Positions 7,656-16,141 of a stretch of DNA of 64,000 nucleotides are shown here, piece after piece. The DNA is from Porcincola intestinalis (lineage in GTDB: Bacteria; Bacillota; Clostridia; Lachnospirales; Lachnospiraceae). The position numbers and the translations under genes are program-made. The stretch covers positions 1 to 64,000 of the forward strand of contig NZ_VULZ01000008.1 in assembly GCF_009696445.1 (NCBI RefSeq), read 5' to 3'. The number at the start of each line of letters is the position of its first letter. Position 1 is the first letter of the stretch. Below the pieces are notes generated by a model that had not been told where the DNA came from, searched no databases, and worked only from the letters and a program-made list of their open reading frames with translations.

Positions 7656-8285
7656 ATGACAGATCAGGCATTATCCCGTGACCATTTTAGAAAACGGAGA
7701 AGTCTTTCGGAACGTTTCTCTGAAATGGATGAGAAAATAAAGAACCCATCTTTCCGGAAAGCAACGGGAAAAGCAAATGAAGTAAATTACTGGGTCTTTG
7801 ATTACGCACCGGAGCAGGAAATGGAAGTGCGCAGTCATATTCAATGGCTTCAGAACAGGAACAGGAAAGGATTCGATGACTATCAGCTTGTTGTATTTGA
7901 TCTCTATGATCTTATTATCGATGAGCTGAAGACAAAAGGATTTCTCGAGAAGACAGAAAAGCTGGAAGAACGGGGTGGCATCCATCGTGTTGTGAAGGCT
8001 GTGCAAAGAACGCTGCGGATTACGGACAAGGACAACTATCTGGTGCAGTATATAACAGATCATACGCCGGATAATTCCATTGTTCTGCTCTGCGGAATTG
8101 GCAAATGCTATCCGCTTCTGGAAGCACCGGAGGTCTTCAATAAGGTGCTTTATAATATGCCGCAGAAGTTTGCTTCGACACCAATCATTCTGTTTTATCC
8201 CGGCACATATACGGAGCAGGAACTGGTCGTGTTCAATGAAGTCGTTGAGGATAGTTACTATCGTGCATTTCGCATCGCACGTTGA
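7656..8285 (+). CDS. brxB: BREX system protein BrxB
   Basis: This 209-residue protein matches BrxB (DUF1788), a conserved cytoplasmic component of BREX. Typical segments are 'YWVFDYAPEQEMEVRSHIQW', 'VVFDLYDLIIDELKTKGFL' and 'STPIILFYPGTYTEQEL'. Its biochemical role is not established in detail; it associates with other BREX proteins. Length and frame are normal. It sits between brxA and brxC with short spacings, as in standard type 1 operons. Confidence 0.92.
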   Translation: MTDQALSRDHFRKRRSLSERFSEMDEKIKNPSFRKATGKANEVNYWVFDYAPEQEMEVRSHIQWLQNRNRKGFDDYQLVVFDLYDLIIDELKTKGFLEKTEKLEERGGIHRVVKAVQRTLRITDKDNYLVQYITDHTPDNSIVLLCGIGKCYPLLEAPEVFNKVLYNMPQKFASTPIILFYPGTYTEQELVVFNEVVEDSYYRAFRIAR

Positions 8286-8307
8286 AGAGTAAGAGGGGAA
8301 TATTATC

Positions 8308-10773
8308 ATGGAAGTCAAGGATATGTTTGTTAAACCAATTGATCGTGACCTGCAGGGAGTCATTAAGGTCGGTGACGTTGAGAATGAAAATATCCGTCAG
8401 GAGCTAGAAGAGTATGTCGTGACGAATGAACTGCAAAAATACTTTGCAGACTTCTTTGCGGCTTATAAGAAAGGTATCCTCGGTACAACGCCGAAAATGG
8501 GCGTATGGATCTCCGGCTTCTTTGGAAGTGGTAAATCTCACCTGTTAAAAATCCTCTCATATATCCTTGAAAATAAAGAAGTTGGTGGGAAAAAGGCAAT
8601 TGATTACTTCATAGATGATCACAAGATCTCAGATCCCATGGTTCTGGCAGATATGAAGCTCGCGGCAGATACGCCGACAGACGTTGTCCTTTTTAACATT
8701 GATTCCAAGAGTGATTCGAATGGCAAGAAGGATAAGGATGCGATTGTCAATGTCTTCCTGAAGGTCTTTAACGAGATGCAGGGGTTCTGCGGTGCAATAC
8801 CTTATCTTGCTGATCTTGAGCGAAAGCTGACCGAAGATGGTAGATACGATGAGTTCCAGCAGAAATTTGAAGAAACTTATGGCAGCTCATGGGTAGAGTC
8901 CCGAAATGATTTTGATTTTGTACAGGATGATATTGTGGAAGTGCTCGCTGACATGAACTACATGAGTGAGGAAGCTGGGCGGAATTGGTGTGAGAAGGCG
9001 ATCCAGCCTTACCGAATTTCCATCGAAGAATTTGCAGACCGGGTTAAGACATATATCGACTGCAAAGGAAACAATCATCATGTTGCTTTTCTTGTCGATG
9101 AAGTAGGCCAGTATATTGGTGATGATCGGAATCTCATGCTGAATCTTCAGACTGTCACAGAGGATCTTGGGACAGCATGTAATGGAAAGGCATGGGTCAT
9201 TGTGACTTCCCAGCAGGATATTGATTCTGTGGTCAAGGTCAAGGGAAATGACTTCTCCAAGATTCAGGGACGCTTTGATACGAGGCTTTCTCTGTCTTCT
9301 GCAAATGTGGATGCGGTTATCAAAAAGAGAATACTGGAGAAGACAGATACAGCGGCACAGATGCTGCGCCTTCTGTATGGGCAGAAGGAAACAACTATCA
9401 AGAACAAGATCGTTTTCACAGATTCTGTAGAACGTAAATTATATGCTGGACCAGAAGATTTTTCTGAAGTTTATCCGTTTATTCCGTATCAGTTTAACTT
9501 GCTTGCGTCTGTACTGACAGCGATCCGAACACATGGTGCATCAGGAAAGCATCTCTCAGAAGGAGAGCGTTCCATGCTTGCCATGTTTAAGGAATCAGCT
9601 GTTGCGTATATGCATGAGAATGAAGGAACAATTATTCCATTCTATGCCTTTTATACGCCGATGGAGAATTTTCTTGACCATAGCCATCGTGGCGTAATTA
9701 TCAAGGCATATGAAAACGACTATATCAATCCGGAGCATAAGACGGGAGATGTCTTTGCTATCAATGTCCTGAAGACACTGTTCCTGATTAAGTATGTACA
9801 GGATATCACGGCTAATGTTGACAACATAACGACACTTATGATGTCAAATATTGATGATGACCGTATCACCCTGAAGGAAAAGGTGGAGGATGCATTACGA
9901 GTCCTGATTGGTCAGCACCTGATTCAGAAGAATGGGGATGTTTATGCCTTCCTGACCGATGAAGAGCAGGAAATCAATATGTGGATTGAAAGAGAAGATA
10001 TTGATAATGCGGATGTCATCAACAAGATTTCAGAACTGATTTTTGATGATATTTTTACTGACAAAAAGTATAGATATCCGAAGTTTAATGGACGCTATAC
10101 GTTTGGATTTAATCAGAGCGTGGATGACCGTCCTTATAAAACAAGTCCGGCTAATGATATCGGTGTCCGTGTTCTGACGCCTGCATCTGAAATTACGGAT
10201 GAAATAACAAAACGGATGATGTCCGGTCAGGGAAAAGAAATTCTTGTTGTGCTTCCGAATGACCGTTCCTTCATGGACGAGATTCAGATGTATCTAAAAA
10301 TTGAGAGGTTCCTGCGCCATAATACCAGTTCTTCTGTGATTCAGTATGAAAGCATTAAGGATACAAAGCGCAGGGAAATGTCAGACCGTTTCGCCAATGC
10401 TAAACTGTTCCTTTCTGAATCGTTGAAAGATGCAGAGATTTACGTCAATGGAGATCGGGCAGAAATCAAGTCCAAGGATGTAACAACACGGATCAACGAA
10501 GCATTGCAACGGCTGGTAGAGACAGTGTACAACAAGCTTTCTTATATTGATGCGCCTCTTGGAGATGATGAAATTCGAAAGCTGTTTGCTGCCAGCAATC
10601 AATTCTCCATGAAAGTGGATGAGACACTGGAAGCGAATCATGAAGCGTTTTGTCAAGTGCTTTTTCTGATTTATAGACGCTTTTTCTTGGGTGGGGGCGA
10701 GTTAGTAGCAGAGGAAGATGTCAAAATGCGTCTTGTGGATAGTTTGAAGCTGTTTTATGGGCAGGTAATATAA
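8308..10773 (+). pseudogene. brxC: brxC, 5' part (split by a transposon)
   Basis: The first 819 codons encode the N-terminal two thirds of BrxC, the large P-loop ATPase of BREX. Walker A is 'GFFGSGKSH' near residue 70 and Walker B is 'FLVDEVGQY' near residue 262. The brxC sequence ends at base 10764 in the middle of a helix ('KLFYGQ'). Two transposon-derived codons and a TAA follow. The remaining 425 residues start at 16145 on the far side of the transposon. Joined at the GCAGG repeat, the two parts make one 1244-residue protein of normal BrxC size. The ribosome-binding site (AGAGGGGAAT) and start look normal. As arranged, full-length BrxC cannot be made. Confidence 0.93.
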
Positions 10774-10880
10774 AAACCTTGCCCACATTGAAAATGAGTT
10801 TGCGGCAGGAGTAGAAAAATTCACATTTCTATGTTATACTGTCAAGGCTAACAGGCAAATTCAGCTTTTGGAGGTAACCA

Positions 10881-10922
10881 ATGATGCGACGAATTATCTA
10901 CTCGGTACAGTTCCGCAACTGA
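10881..10922 (+). CDS. Leader peptide upstream of the methyltransferase gene
   Basis: A 13-codon frame MMRRIIYSVQFRN has a strong ribosome-binding site (GGAGGT, 6 bases before the ATG). Its second half lies inside the left arm of a long stem-loop. The arrangement matches leader peptides of attenuation systems for ribosome-targeting drug resistance genes, where a stalled ribosome changes the fold. The arginine pair and Tyr-Ser near the middle may be the stall site; this is inference. Confidence 0.6.
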   Translation: MMRRIIYSVQFRN

Positions 10923-10980
10923 CAACAATCTGTATCGAGTAAAGACGTTCTGTGCAGGAGGTTGTCAGGAACTGTACCGA
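10902..10980 (+). promoter_or_regulatory. Attenuator stem in the methyltransferase leader
   Basis: Bases 10902-10914 pair perfectly with 10968-10980 (13 bp). After a small bulge, 10920-10926 pair with 10961-10967. A second potential stem (AAAGAAAAA with TTTTTCTTT, just downstream) ends a few bases before the ribosome-binding site of the methyltransferase gene at 11030. Ribosome stalling on the leader peptide would prevent the long stem from forming. Whether control is by transcription or translation is not clear. A possible -10 box (TATACT) lies near 10832-10837. Confidence 0.6.
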
Positions 10981-11029
10981 TCTAAAGAAAAACCACAATC
11001 ATCATTTTTCTTTTGAAAGGAGCAGTAAA

Positions 11030-11794
11030 ATGAACACAGAACAATTAAAAGAAGTCTGGAAACAAGAAGAAGCCATTGCCCATATCCACGGATGGGATTT
11101 TTCTCATATCCACGGCAGGTACAAGGAAGAAGATGTTTTGCCGTGGGATTTTCGAGAGGTTATTCAGAACTATCGGAAAGACAGCATGAAGCTGATGGAT
11201 ATGGAAACCGGCGGCGGAGAGTTTCTGCTTTCCCTCCATCACCCTAACAAAAATACGGCAGCGATTGAGGGCTATCCGCCCAATGTGGAATTATGCAAAG
11301 AAGTTTTGCTCCCGCTGGGCATTGATTTCAAGGAAGCAGACGGAGGCGAAACACTTCCATTCGCTGACAGAAGCTTTGATATGATCACAAACCGGCATGG
11401 CGATTATGACGTCGCTGAGCTGCGGCGTGTATTGAAGCCGAATGGGTTATTCCTTACCCAACAGGTAGGCGCAGAAAACGACCGGGAACTGGTGCAGCTT
11501 CTTCTTCCCCATATCACAGAAGTGCCCTATCCCAAACAATACCTTGATGTGAGAAAGGCAGAACTTCTCGAACACGGATTTGAAGTACTGGAGAGTGGGG
11601 AAACCCATCAGCCGATCCGGTTCTTTGACGTAGGAGCTCTTGTCTGGTTTGCAAGGATCATTGAGTGGGAGTTCCTTGGTTTTTCCGTTGAAAGATGCCT
11701 TGAACAACTGTACAAGGCGCAGGAAATTCTTGATAAGAATGGCGTGATTGAGGGAAGCATCCACAGATTTTATATCGTAGCCAGGAAACAATAA
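11030..11794 (+). CDS. Class I SAM-dependent methyltransferase (transposon cargo)
   Basis: This 254-residue protein has a Rossmann methyltransferase core. Motif I is 'LMDMETGGGEFLLSL' (about residues 53-67), 'FDMITNRHGDYDVAELRRVL' covers motifs IV-V, and 'PNGLFLTQQVG' follows. The N-terminus 'MNTEQLKEVWKQEEAIAHIH' is typical of a subfamily found in Firmicute mobile elements. The start at 11030 has GAAAGGAG upstream. The target is unknown. Its place as the only cargo gene of a resistance-type transposon, behind a leader-peptide attenuator, suggests an rRNA- or drug-modifying enzyme that confers inducible resistance. It lacks the overall sequence pattern of Erm enzymes. Confidence 0.8.
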   Translation: MNTEQLKEVWKQEEAIAHIHGWDFSHIHGRYKEEDVLPWDFREVIQNYRKDSMKLMDMETGGGEFLLSLHHPNKNTAAIEGYPPNVELCKEVLLPLGIDFKEADGGETLPFADRSFDMITNRHGDYDVAELRRVLKPNGLFLTQQVGAENDRELVQLLLPHITEVPYPKQYLDVRKAELLEHGFEVLESGETHQPIRFFDVGALVWFARIIEWEFLGFSVERCLEQLYKAQEILDKNGVIEGSIHRFYIVARKQ

Positions 11795-11841
11795 TTGACA
11801 AGTCGGGATTTATCATACTGATAACAACCCCAAAACACAAG

Positions 11842-11878
11842 CGGCGGGATAGTGCTATTATCCCGCCGTTCTTCATTT
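11842..11878 (+). terminator. Terminator between the convergent methyltransferase and relaxase genes
   Basis: A perfect 10-bp GC-rich stem (11842-11851 with 11859-11868) has a 7-base loop and is followed by a T-rich run. It may serve both directions. Confidence 0.75.
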
Positions 11879-13405
11879 TTACAGTTCAAGGTTGTGATTT
11901 CGATTCGGCTGTTCTCTACCTCTTTCCTCTTTCAAAATACTGTAAACATTCCTGCGGATTTGCTCCACTTCCTTAACCTCGTTTTTCAGTCTGTCATACT
12001 CGTGGGATAGCTGTTGCCTTTCGGCTTTCAGCTTGTCGCGCTCGGCTTCCCATTTCCTTATCGGCGGCAGCTTCTTCGGGTCAAAGCGTTCCTGCATAAC
12101 ATCTTTCAAATACCGTTCAGCGGCTTCAAAAAGCACGATTTCCGTATCATGAGCGTGATAATAGGAGTTAGCGGCATCAAGCGCTTTCTGCGCTTTGCGC
12201 TCCGCTCCGAACCCTCCCGCTTTTTTGATTTGGCGGTATTGTGCATACAGCTTTTCATACTGCGCCTTATGCCCGTGATAGGCTTTATAGTTTCCGCTGT
12301 GCCGCAAATGCTCATCAAGGGTTTTCAATCGCCTGTCGATAGGTTTCAGCTTTTCGGATATGCTGCGCTGCTCGCCGTACATATCCATCACCTTTTCTTC
12401 CAGTCCAGCCATTTCCTTTATGCCGTTGGCTGTGAGGAAGTTCAGCATATTTGCCGCTGCTTTCAGGTTGTGAATGGTCGTGTATCGGCTCTGTTTTCCT
12501 GCCTGCTCCCGCTTCAACAGAATACCCTGTATCACATCGGCAAGTGTCGGCGGCTCAGTATTGGCAGTTTCCTCTTTCAGCCAGTTTTGCAGCTTGGATA
12601 TACGGGCTTTGAGCTGCCGCAAACGCCGGTTCGTGACTTCGATTTCGCGGTTGAGATTGCCGCGCTCGGTGCGTATGCCGCGCTTCTCCATCTGAAAAGC
12701 CGCTACACCTAAATGAACGGTAGGGATTTGGTCTATCCCTTGTCTCACATAGCTACGATGGTCTATGCGCTCGGTGTGTCCGTTCCGTTCCAATGCCCGA
12801 TTGCAGATTTCAGCCCATGCGCTGCGCCATTCCTCCGCTTTTGTTTGTTCGTTCCAATAGGTAGTGGGAATGGTTTTGCATTTGTATTGCCTCTTTTTCG
12901 GGTCATAGATTTTGTTACCGTCCTTATCAAGAATATACTCCTTTTTCTGCTTTGCTCCCCAGGTTCCGTCTTTCTCAATAGGGCGTATCGTTAGCATGAC
13001 ATGGGCGTGGGGGTTGCCGTCATTTTTGTCATGTATGGCTATGTCGGCGCACATTCCCGCACTCACAAACTGCTTTTTGACATACTCCCTTACAAGCGAA
13101 ATGCTCTGCTCCCTCGTCAGTTCGTGGGGCAGGGCAAGTTCGATCTCCCTTGCAAGCTGGGCGTCTTTCGCTTTCTCGGCTTTCTCAACCGCATTCCATA
13201 AAACGGAGCGGCCTGCATACTCGGCGGGGGCGTGGTCGGGCAATAAAATCTCGGTATGGACGATACCGCCTTTGCGAGAGTAATCGTGAGTTATACCGTC
13301 ATATTCGTTGGTGAGGGTTTCGCCGCTGCGATAAGCGGCGGCAGCAACGGCAGACTTGCCCTTGCCGCGGGATATGATTTTGATACTGCAATGGTAAATC
13401 GCCAT
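11879..13405 (-). CDS. MobA/MobL-family relaxase
   Basis: This 508-residue MOBQ-type relaxase nicks one strand at oriT and leads it into a recipient cell with help from a coresident conjugative element. The N-terminus 'MAIYHCSIKIISRGKGKSAV' and 'AAAAYRSGE' carry the nicking motif, and 'NPHAHVMLTIRPIEKDGTWG' holds the metal-binding HxH histidines. The C-terminal half is a long charged coiled coil. The ATG at 13405 is chosen because AAAGGAG lies upstream and the family always starts with the 'AIYH' strand. It corresponds to TnpZ in Tn4451-like elements. The gene is intact. Confidence 0.92.
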   Translation of the reverse strand: MAIYHCSIKIISRGKGKSAVAAAAYRSGETLTNEYDGITHDYSRKGGIVHTEILLPDHAPAEYAGRSVLWNAVEKAEKAKDAQLAREIELALPHELTREQSISLVREYVKKQFVSAGMCADIAIHDKNDGNPHAHVMLTIRPIEKDGTWGAKQKKEYILDKDGNKIYDPKKRQYKCKTIPTTYWNEQTKAEEWRSAWAEICNRALERNGHTERIDHRSYVRQGIDQIPTVHLGVAAFQMEKRGIRTERGNLNREIEVTNRRLRQLKARISKLQNWLKEETANTEPPTLADVIQGILLKREQAGKQSRYTTIHNLKAAANMLNFLTANGIKEMAGLEEKVMDMYGEQRSISEKLKPIDRRLKTLDEHLRHSGNYKAYHGHKAQYEKLYAQYRQIKKAGGFGAERKAQKALDAANSYYHAHDTEIVLFEAAERYLKDVMQERFDPKKLPPIRKWEAERDKLKAERQQLSHEYDRLKNEVKEVEQIRRNVYSILKEERGREQPNRNHNLEL

Positions 13406-13486
13406 GTGCTGCGCTCCTTTCTGCGGGCTTTGCCCGCTGTTTTCTTTTGTGCCGGCAGGCACAAAACGCCGTCTGCAAGACCGCAC

Positions 13487-13540
13487 ATACCACAGTCATG
13501 TGGTATATAAGTGCGCCCTTGCTAAAAGCAAGGGTATGGG
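13487..13540. other. oriT-like site (RSF1010/MOBQ type)
   Basis: An 8-bp inverted repeat (13487-13494 with 13499-13506) is followed at once by TAAGTGCGCCCT (13508-13519). This is the same arrangement and core as the nick region of RSF1010-type (MOBQ) oriT. Another perfect hairpin (CCCTTGCT/AGCAAGGG) follows. The site lies just upstream of the relaxase start, where MOBQ origins normally lie. Two further hairpins lie between 13418 and 13475. Confidence 0.75.
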
Positions 13541-13542
13541 GG

Positions 13543-13902
13543 TTATCCCGTTACCCTTGCGTCGCTCTCGTCGTCCTCTTCCTCGTCTGCGTCGTCCTGT
13601 GTTTCGCTGATAGCGGGGCTTGCAGGTGACGGGGCGCTTGATTGTGCGGTCAATCTGTCCAGTATGCGACGGCTCTGTTCGGTGGCTACGGTCTTTTCAA
13701 GGAAGATATGAAACTGCTCGTCTGTCAGCGATATACTTTCGGGTATCATACTTTCAAAAAGCCCCATGCGCTTGCAAAGACGTTTCGTTCTGTCCTTTCG
13801 CTCCTGCTGTTTTTTCTCTTGGATCAGCTTCTTTCTCTGGTTTTCAAGCTGCGTCATTTGTAATTCGATGGCAGCGATTTTCTCCGCTTTGGTCTTTGCC
13901 AT
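13543..13902 (-). CDS. DUF3847-family transposon protein
   Basis: This 119-residue small protein has a strong N-terminal coiled coil ('KAEKIAAIELQMTQLENQRK' onward) and a conserved central region 'ERKDRTKRLCKRMGLFESMI'. The tail is very acidic with an Asp/Glu run. The family, DUF3847, is found almost only beside MobA/L relaxases in Clostridial mobilizable transposons and is thought to assist transfer. Coupling to relaxase activity is inference. The ribosome-binding site AAAGGAG precedes the ATG. It lies upstream of oriT and the relaxase gene in the same direction. Confidence 0.8.
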   Translation of the reverse strand: MAKTKAEKIAAIELQMTQLENQRKKLIQEKKQQERKDRTKRLCKRMGLFESMIPESISLTDEQFHIFLEKTVATEQSRRILDRLTAQSSAPSPASPAISETQDDADEEEDDESDARVTG

Positions 13903-13976
13903 GTGCGTTTTCTCCTTTCAATTTTTGGATTGGATAGGAAGGGAACGGAATAGAGATACAAAAAACTGTTGTCCGT

Positions 13977-14159
13977 TTACTCTGTCTGCTCGGAGCAAAT
14001 GACTTTTACCATCTTGTCTTGAAAGGTGTCCTTGCTGTCGTGGTCGAAATATATCTCGGTGATAAAGGTCTTTCCTTCCATCTTCGTTGTCAGAACGCCG
14101 TCCGGCTTTCGGGATGCGGTCTGCTCCCCGGCGACGGGCGTTTCGGGTTTTTCTGTCAT
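13977..14159 (-). CDS. TnpW-like small transposon protein
   Basis: This 60-residue protein has 'MEGKTFITEIYFDHDSKDTF' and 'QDKMVKVI', matching the pattern of transposon-encoded TnpW proteins (a short beta-hairpin domain of the form G.T....I.F...S.eT..DKi.. li). Its function is unknown. A strong AAGGAGG site precedes the ATG. It sits between the DUF3847 gene and the recombinase gene, its usual place in Tn4451-like elements. A related fragment appears at 1443-1592. Confidence 0.75.
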   Translation of the reverse strand: MTEKPETPVAGEQTASRKPDGVLTTKMEGKTFITEIYFDHDSKDTFQDKMVKVICSEQTE

Positions 14160-14183
14160 CTAATTCCTCCTTTGATTGTGTAA

Positions 14184-14218
14184 AAAAAGAGATTTCCCGT
14201 AGTAGGAAATCTCTTTTT
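14184..14218 (-). terminator. Terminator after the serine recombinase gene
   Basis: A perfect 14-bp stem (14184-14197 with 14205-14218) has A-run and T-run arms, so it can act in both directions. It closes the recombinase gene on the minus strand. Confidence 0.8.
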
Positions 14219-14238
14219 GCGGTATTGGGTATTCGGTT

Positions 14239-16074
14239 TTAGGTCATGGCTTGCAACTTCTTCTTTGCCCTGTACTCCCGCGCTTTCTTTCGGTCATACT
14301 CGCGGAGCCTTTCAAGGTTTTTCGCTCGGTATTCCTTGTAATATGCTCGGTGGTAGGCGCGGGATTTTTCCCGTTTAGCTTCTTCAATTTCCTCCCTCAT
14401 GCGTTCGCATTCTTGCTCCGTAAGCTCTATCTGTTCGGTCAGTTCGTTTTCAAATCTGCCGATATGGTTGAAGTACACCTCTATACGATGGACGGCGTAT
14501 TTTGCTCTTTTTACGTCGCGTTCATGCACAAGGATTTTGCTGATAAACTCATTTAGGATAGCAGGGGTAAGTTCGGTAAAGGCGGCATAGCGTTCTGTCA
14601 GCTTCACAAACTTCTGCGCCCGTCCATCTGCATTTTCAAAGGCGGATAGCTGCTCTTTGATTTCCGCAAGCTCCGCTTTCAGCGTGTAGTATTCTTCGGA
14701 ATACTTCTGCGACATCTGCTCATAGCGGTCTTGCTCAATCCTGCCGAGGGCAATATCCTCATAGAGTTTATTCAACACCTTGTCGATCTGTTCAAGCCTT
14801 GCCGTGATTTGCGGTATGCGTTTTTGCTGCTTCTTTACTTTGTCCGTCTGCTGCATGGAAAGGCTGTTTTTGACCAATGCTTCAAAGTCTGCCCTGTTGC
14901 TGATAGAGTAGCCTGCGATTTTGCGCAGTACGTCCGCGACGGTCTGCATGAGTAAATCCGCGTCGATGATGTGAGGGGAATTGCATTTTGGATTCCTGGC
15001 TTTGCCCTTGTGGTACTCGCTGCAAAATGCGACATGGCGTTTGCCGCCGTTCCTGTAATCTATGCGAATGTGCATTTTTGCGCCGCAGTCTTTACAGAAA
15101 AGCAAGCCCGACAAGGGGTGTATTTCCCCGTCCCCGTTGGGGCGTCTAACAGGCGCGTTTTCCAATATGCGCTGCACGTTTTCAAAGTCGGCGCGGTCAA
15201 TGATCGGCTCATGCACGTTTTCCGTAATGTGCCACTGGCTCCTGTCAACATAGTGGTTTCGCTTGTCGCGGAAATGCTTTGTGGTCTTGAAGTTGACAAC
15301 ATCACCACAATACTCCTGCCGTGTGAGAATATGGGTCAGTGTTACCTTGTTCCAGTTATAGCGGTTTTCCTCGTTCAGTTTTCGACTTTTCGATGTTCCT
15401 CTGTTATGCTGTTTCAAGTAAAAGGTGGGTGTTAAGACTTCCTCGTTTTTCAGATATACGGCGATCTGGTTTCGGTTTTTGCCGTCCAGAAACAGGCGAA
15501 AAATGAGGCGGACAACCTGTGCGGCTTCCTCGTCAATTATCCAAAAATCCTTGTTGTCAGGGTCTTTCATATACCCGTATGGGGCTTCGGTGGCGATAGG
15601 TTTTCCGCTCATGCCTTTGGTCTTAATTCCCGTCTTTACTTTCTTGCTGATGTCCTTTGCATACCACTCTGACATGATATTGATGAACGGCGCAAACTCC
15701 AATGTGTCGGGCTTCTCGCTGTCTATCCCGTTGTTGACGGCGATAAAGCGCACCCTGTTTCTGCGGAAGATCTCCATTGCGTTTCCCACCTGGAGATAAT
15801 CGCGCCCCCAGCGTGTCATGTCTTTCATAACGACAATGCCGATTTTGCCGCTTTCCACATCGTCCATCATCCGCACATAAGCAGAGCGGTCAAAGAACCT
15901 GCCGCTTTCATCGTCGTCGATATAGTGACGGATATTCGGCAGCTTTTCCTGCCGTGCGTATCGTTCTAAAAATGCCTTTTGGTTGACTATGCTGTTGCTC
16001 TCGCCGCCGTCCCTATCCTCGTCACCAACTGAAAGGCGGGAGTATAGCGCGGTGATCTTATTGTATTGCATCAT
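14239..16074 (-). CDS. Large serine recombinase (TnpX-like)
   Basis: This 611-residue recombinase mobilises the element. The N-terminal resolvase domain has the catalytic serine in 'ALYSRLSVGDEDRDGG' and the arginine-rich active site 'VMKDMTRWGRDYLQVG'. A recombinase domain follows ('YGYMKDPDNKDFWIIDEEAA'), then a zinc ribbon ('FCKDCGAKMHIRIDYR'), a long coiled coil, and a basic tail with the Tn4451-type end ('YYKEYRAKNLERLREYDRKK'). Family members excise the element precisely as a circle and reinsert it. The gene ends close to the right end of the element, with AAGGAGGA upstream of its ATG. It is intact, so excision from brxC is plausible. Confidence 0.93.
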   Translation of the reverse strand: MMQYNKITALYSRLSVGDEDRDGGESNSIVNQKAFLERYARQEKLPNIRHYIDDDESGRFFDRSAYVRMMDDVESGKIGIVVMKDMTRWGRDYLQVGNAMEIFRRNRVRFIAVNNGIDSEKPDTLEFAPFINIMSEWYAKDISKKVKTGIKTKGMSGKPIATEAPYGYMKDPDNKDFWIIDEEAAQVVRLIFRLFLDGKNRNQIAVYLKNEEVLTPTFYLKQHNRGTSKSRKLNEENRYNWNKVTLTHILTRQEYCGDVVNFKTTKHFRDKRNHYVDRSQWHITENVHEPIIDRADFENVQRILENAPVRRPNGDGEIHPLSGLLFCKDCGAKMHIRIDYRNGGKRHVAFCSEYHKGKARNPKCNSPHIIDADLLMQTVADVLRKIAGYSISNRADFEALVKNSLSMQQTDKVKKQQKRIPQITARLEQIDKVLNKLYEDIALGRIEQDRYEQMSQKYSEEYYTLKAELAEIKEQLSAFENADGRAQKFVKLTERYAAFTELTPAILNEFISKILVHERDVKRAKYAVHRIEVYFNHIGRFENELTEQIELTEQECERMREEIEEAKREKSRAYHRAYYKEYRAKNLERLREYDRKKAREYRAKKKLQAMT

Positions 16075-16141
16075 GGCGTTATCCTCCTTGCGTCCATATA
16101 TGCGTCCTTACAGTTGATAGTATGCATCCCACCTGGCCTTG

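Noticed and set aside
10952-11029. Upstream extension of the methyltransferase frame by 26 codons
   Set aside because: It runs through the right arm of the leader stem and has no family similarity. The ATG at 11030 has a strong ribosome-binding site.
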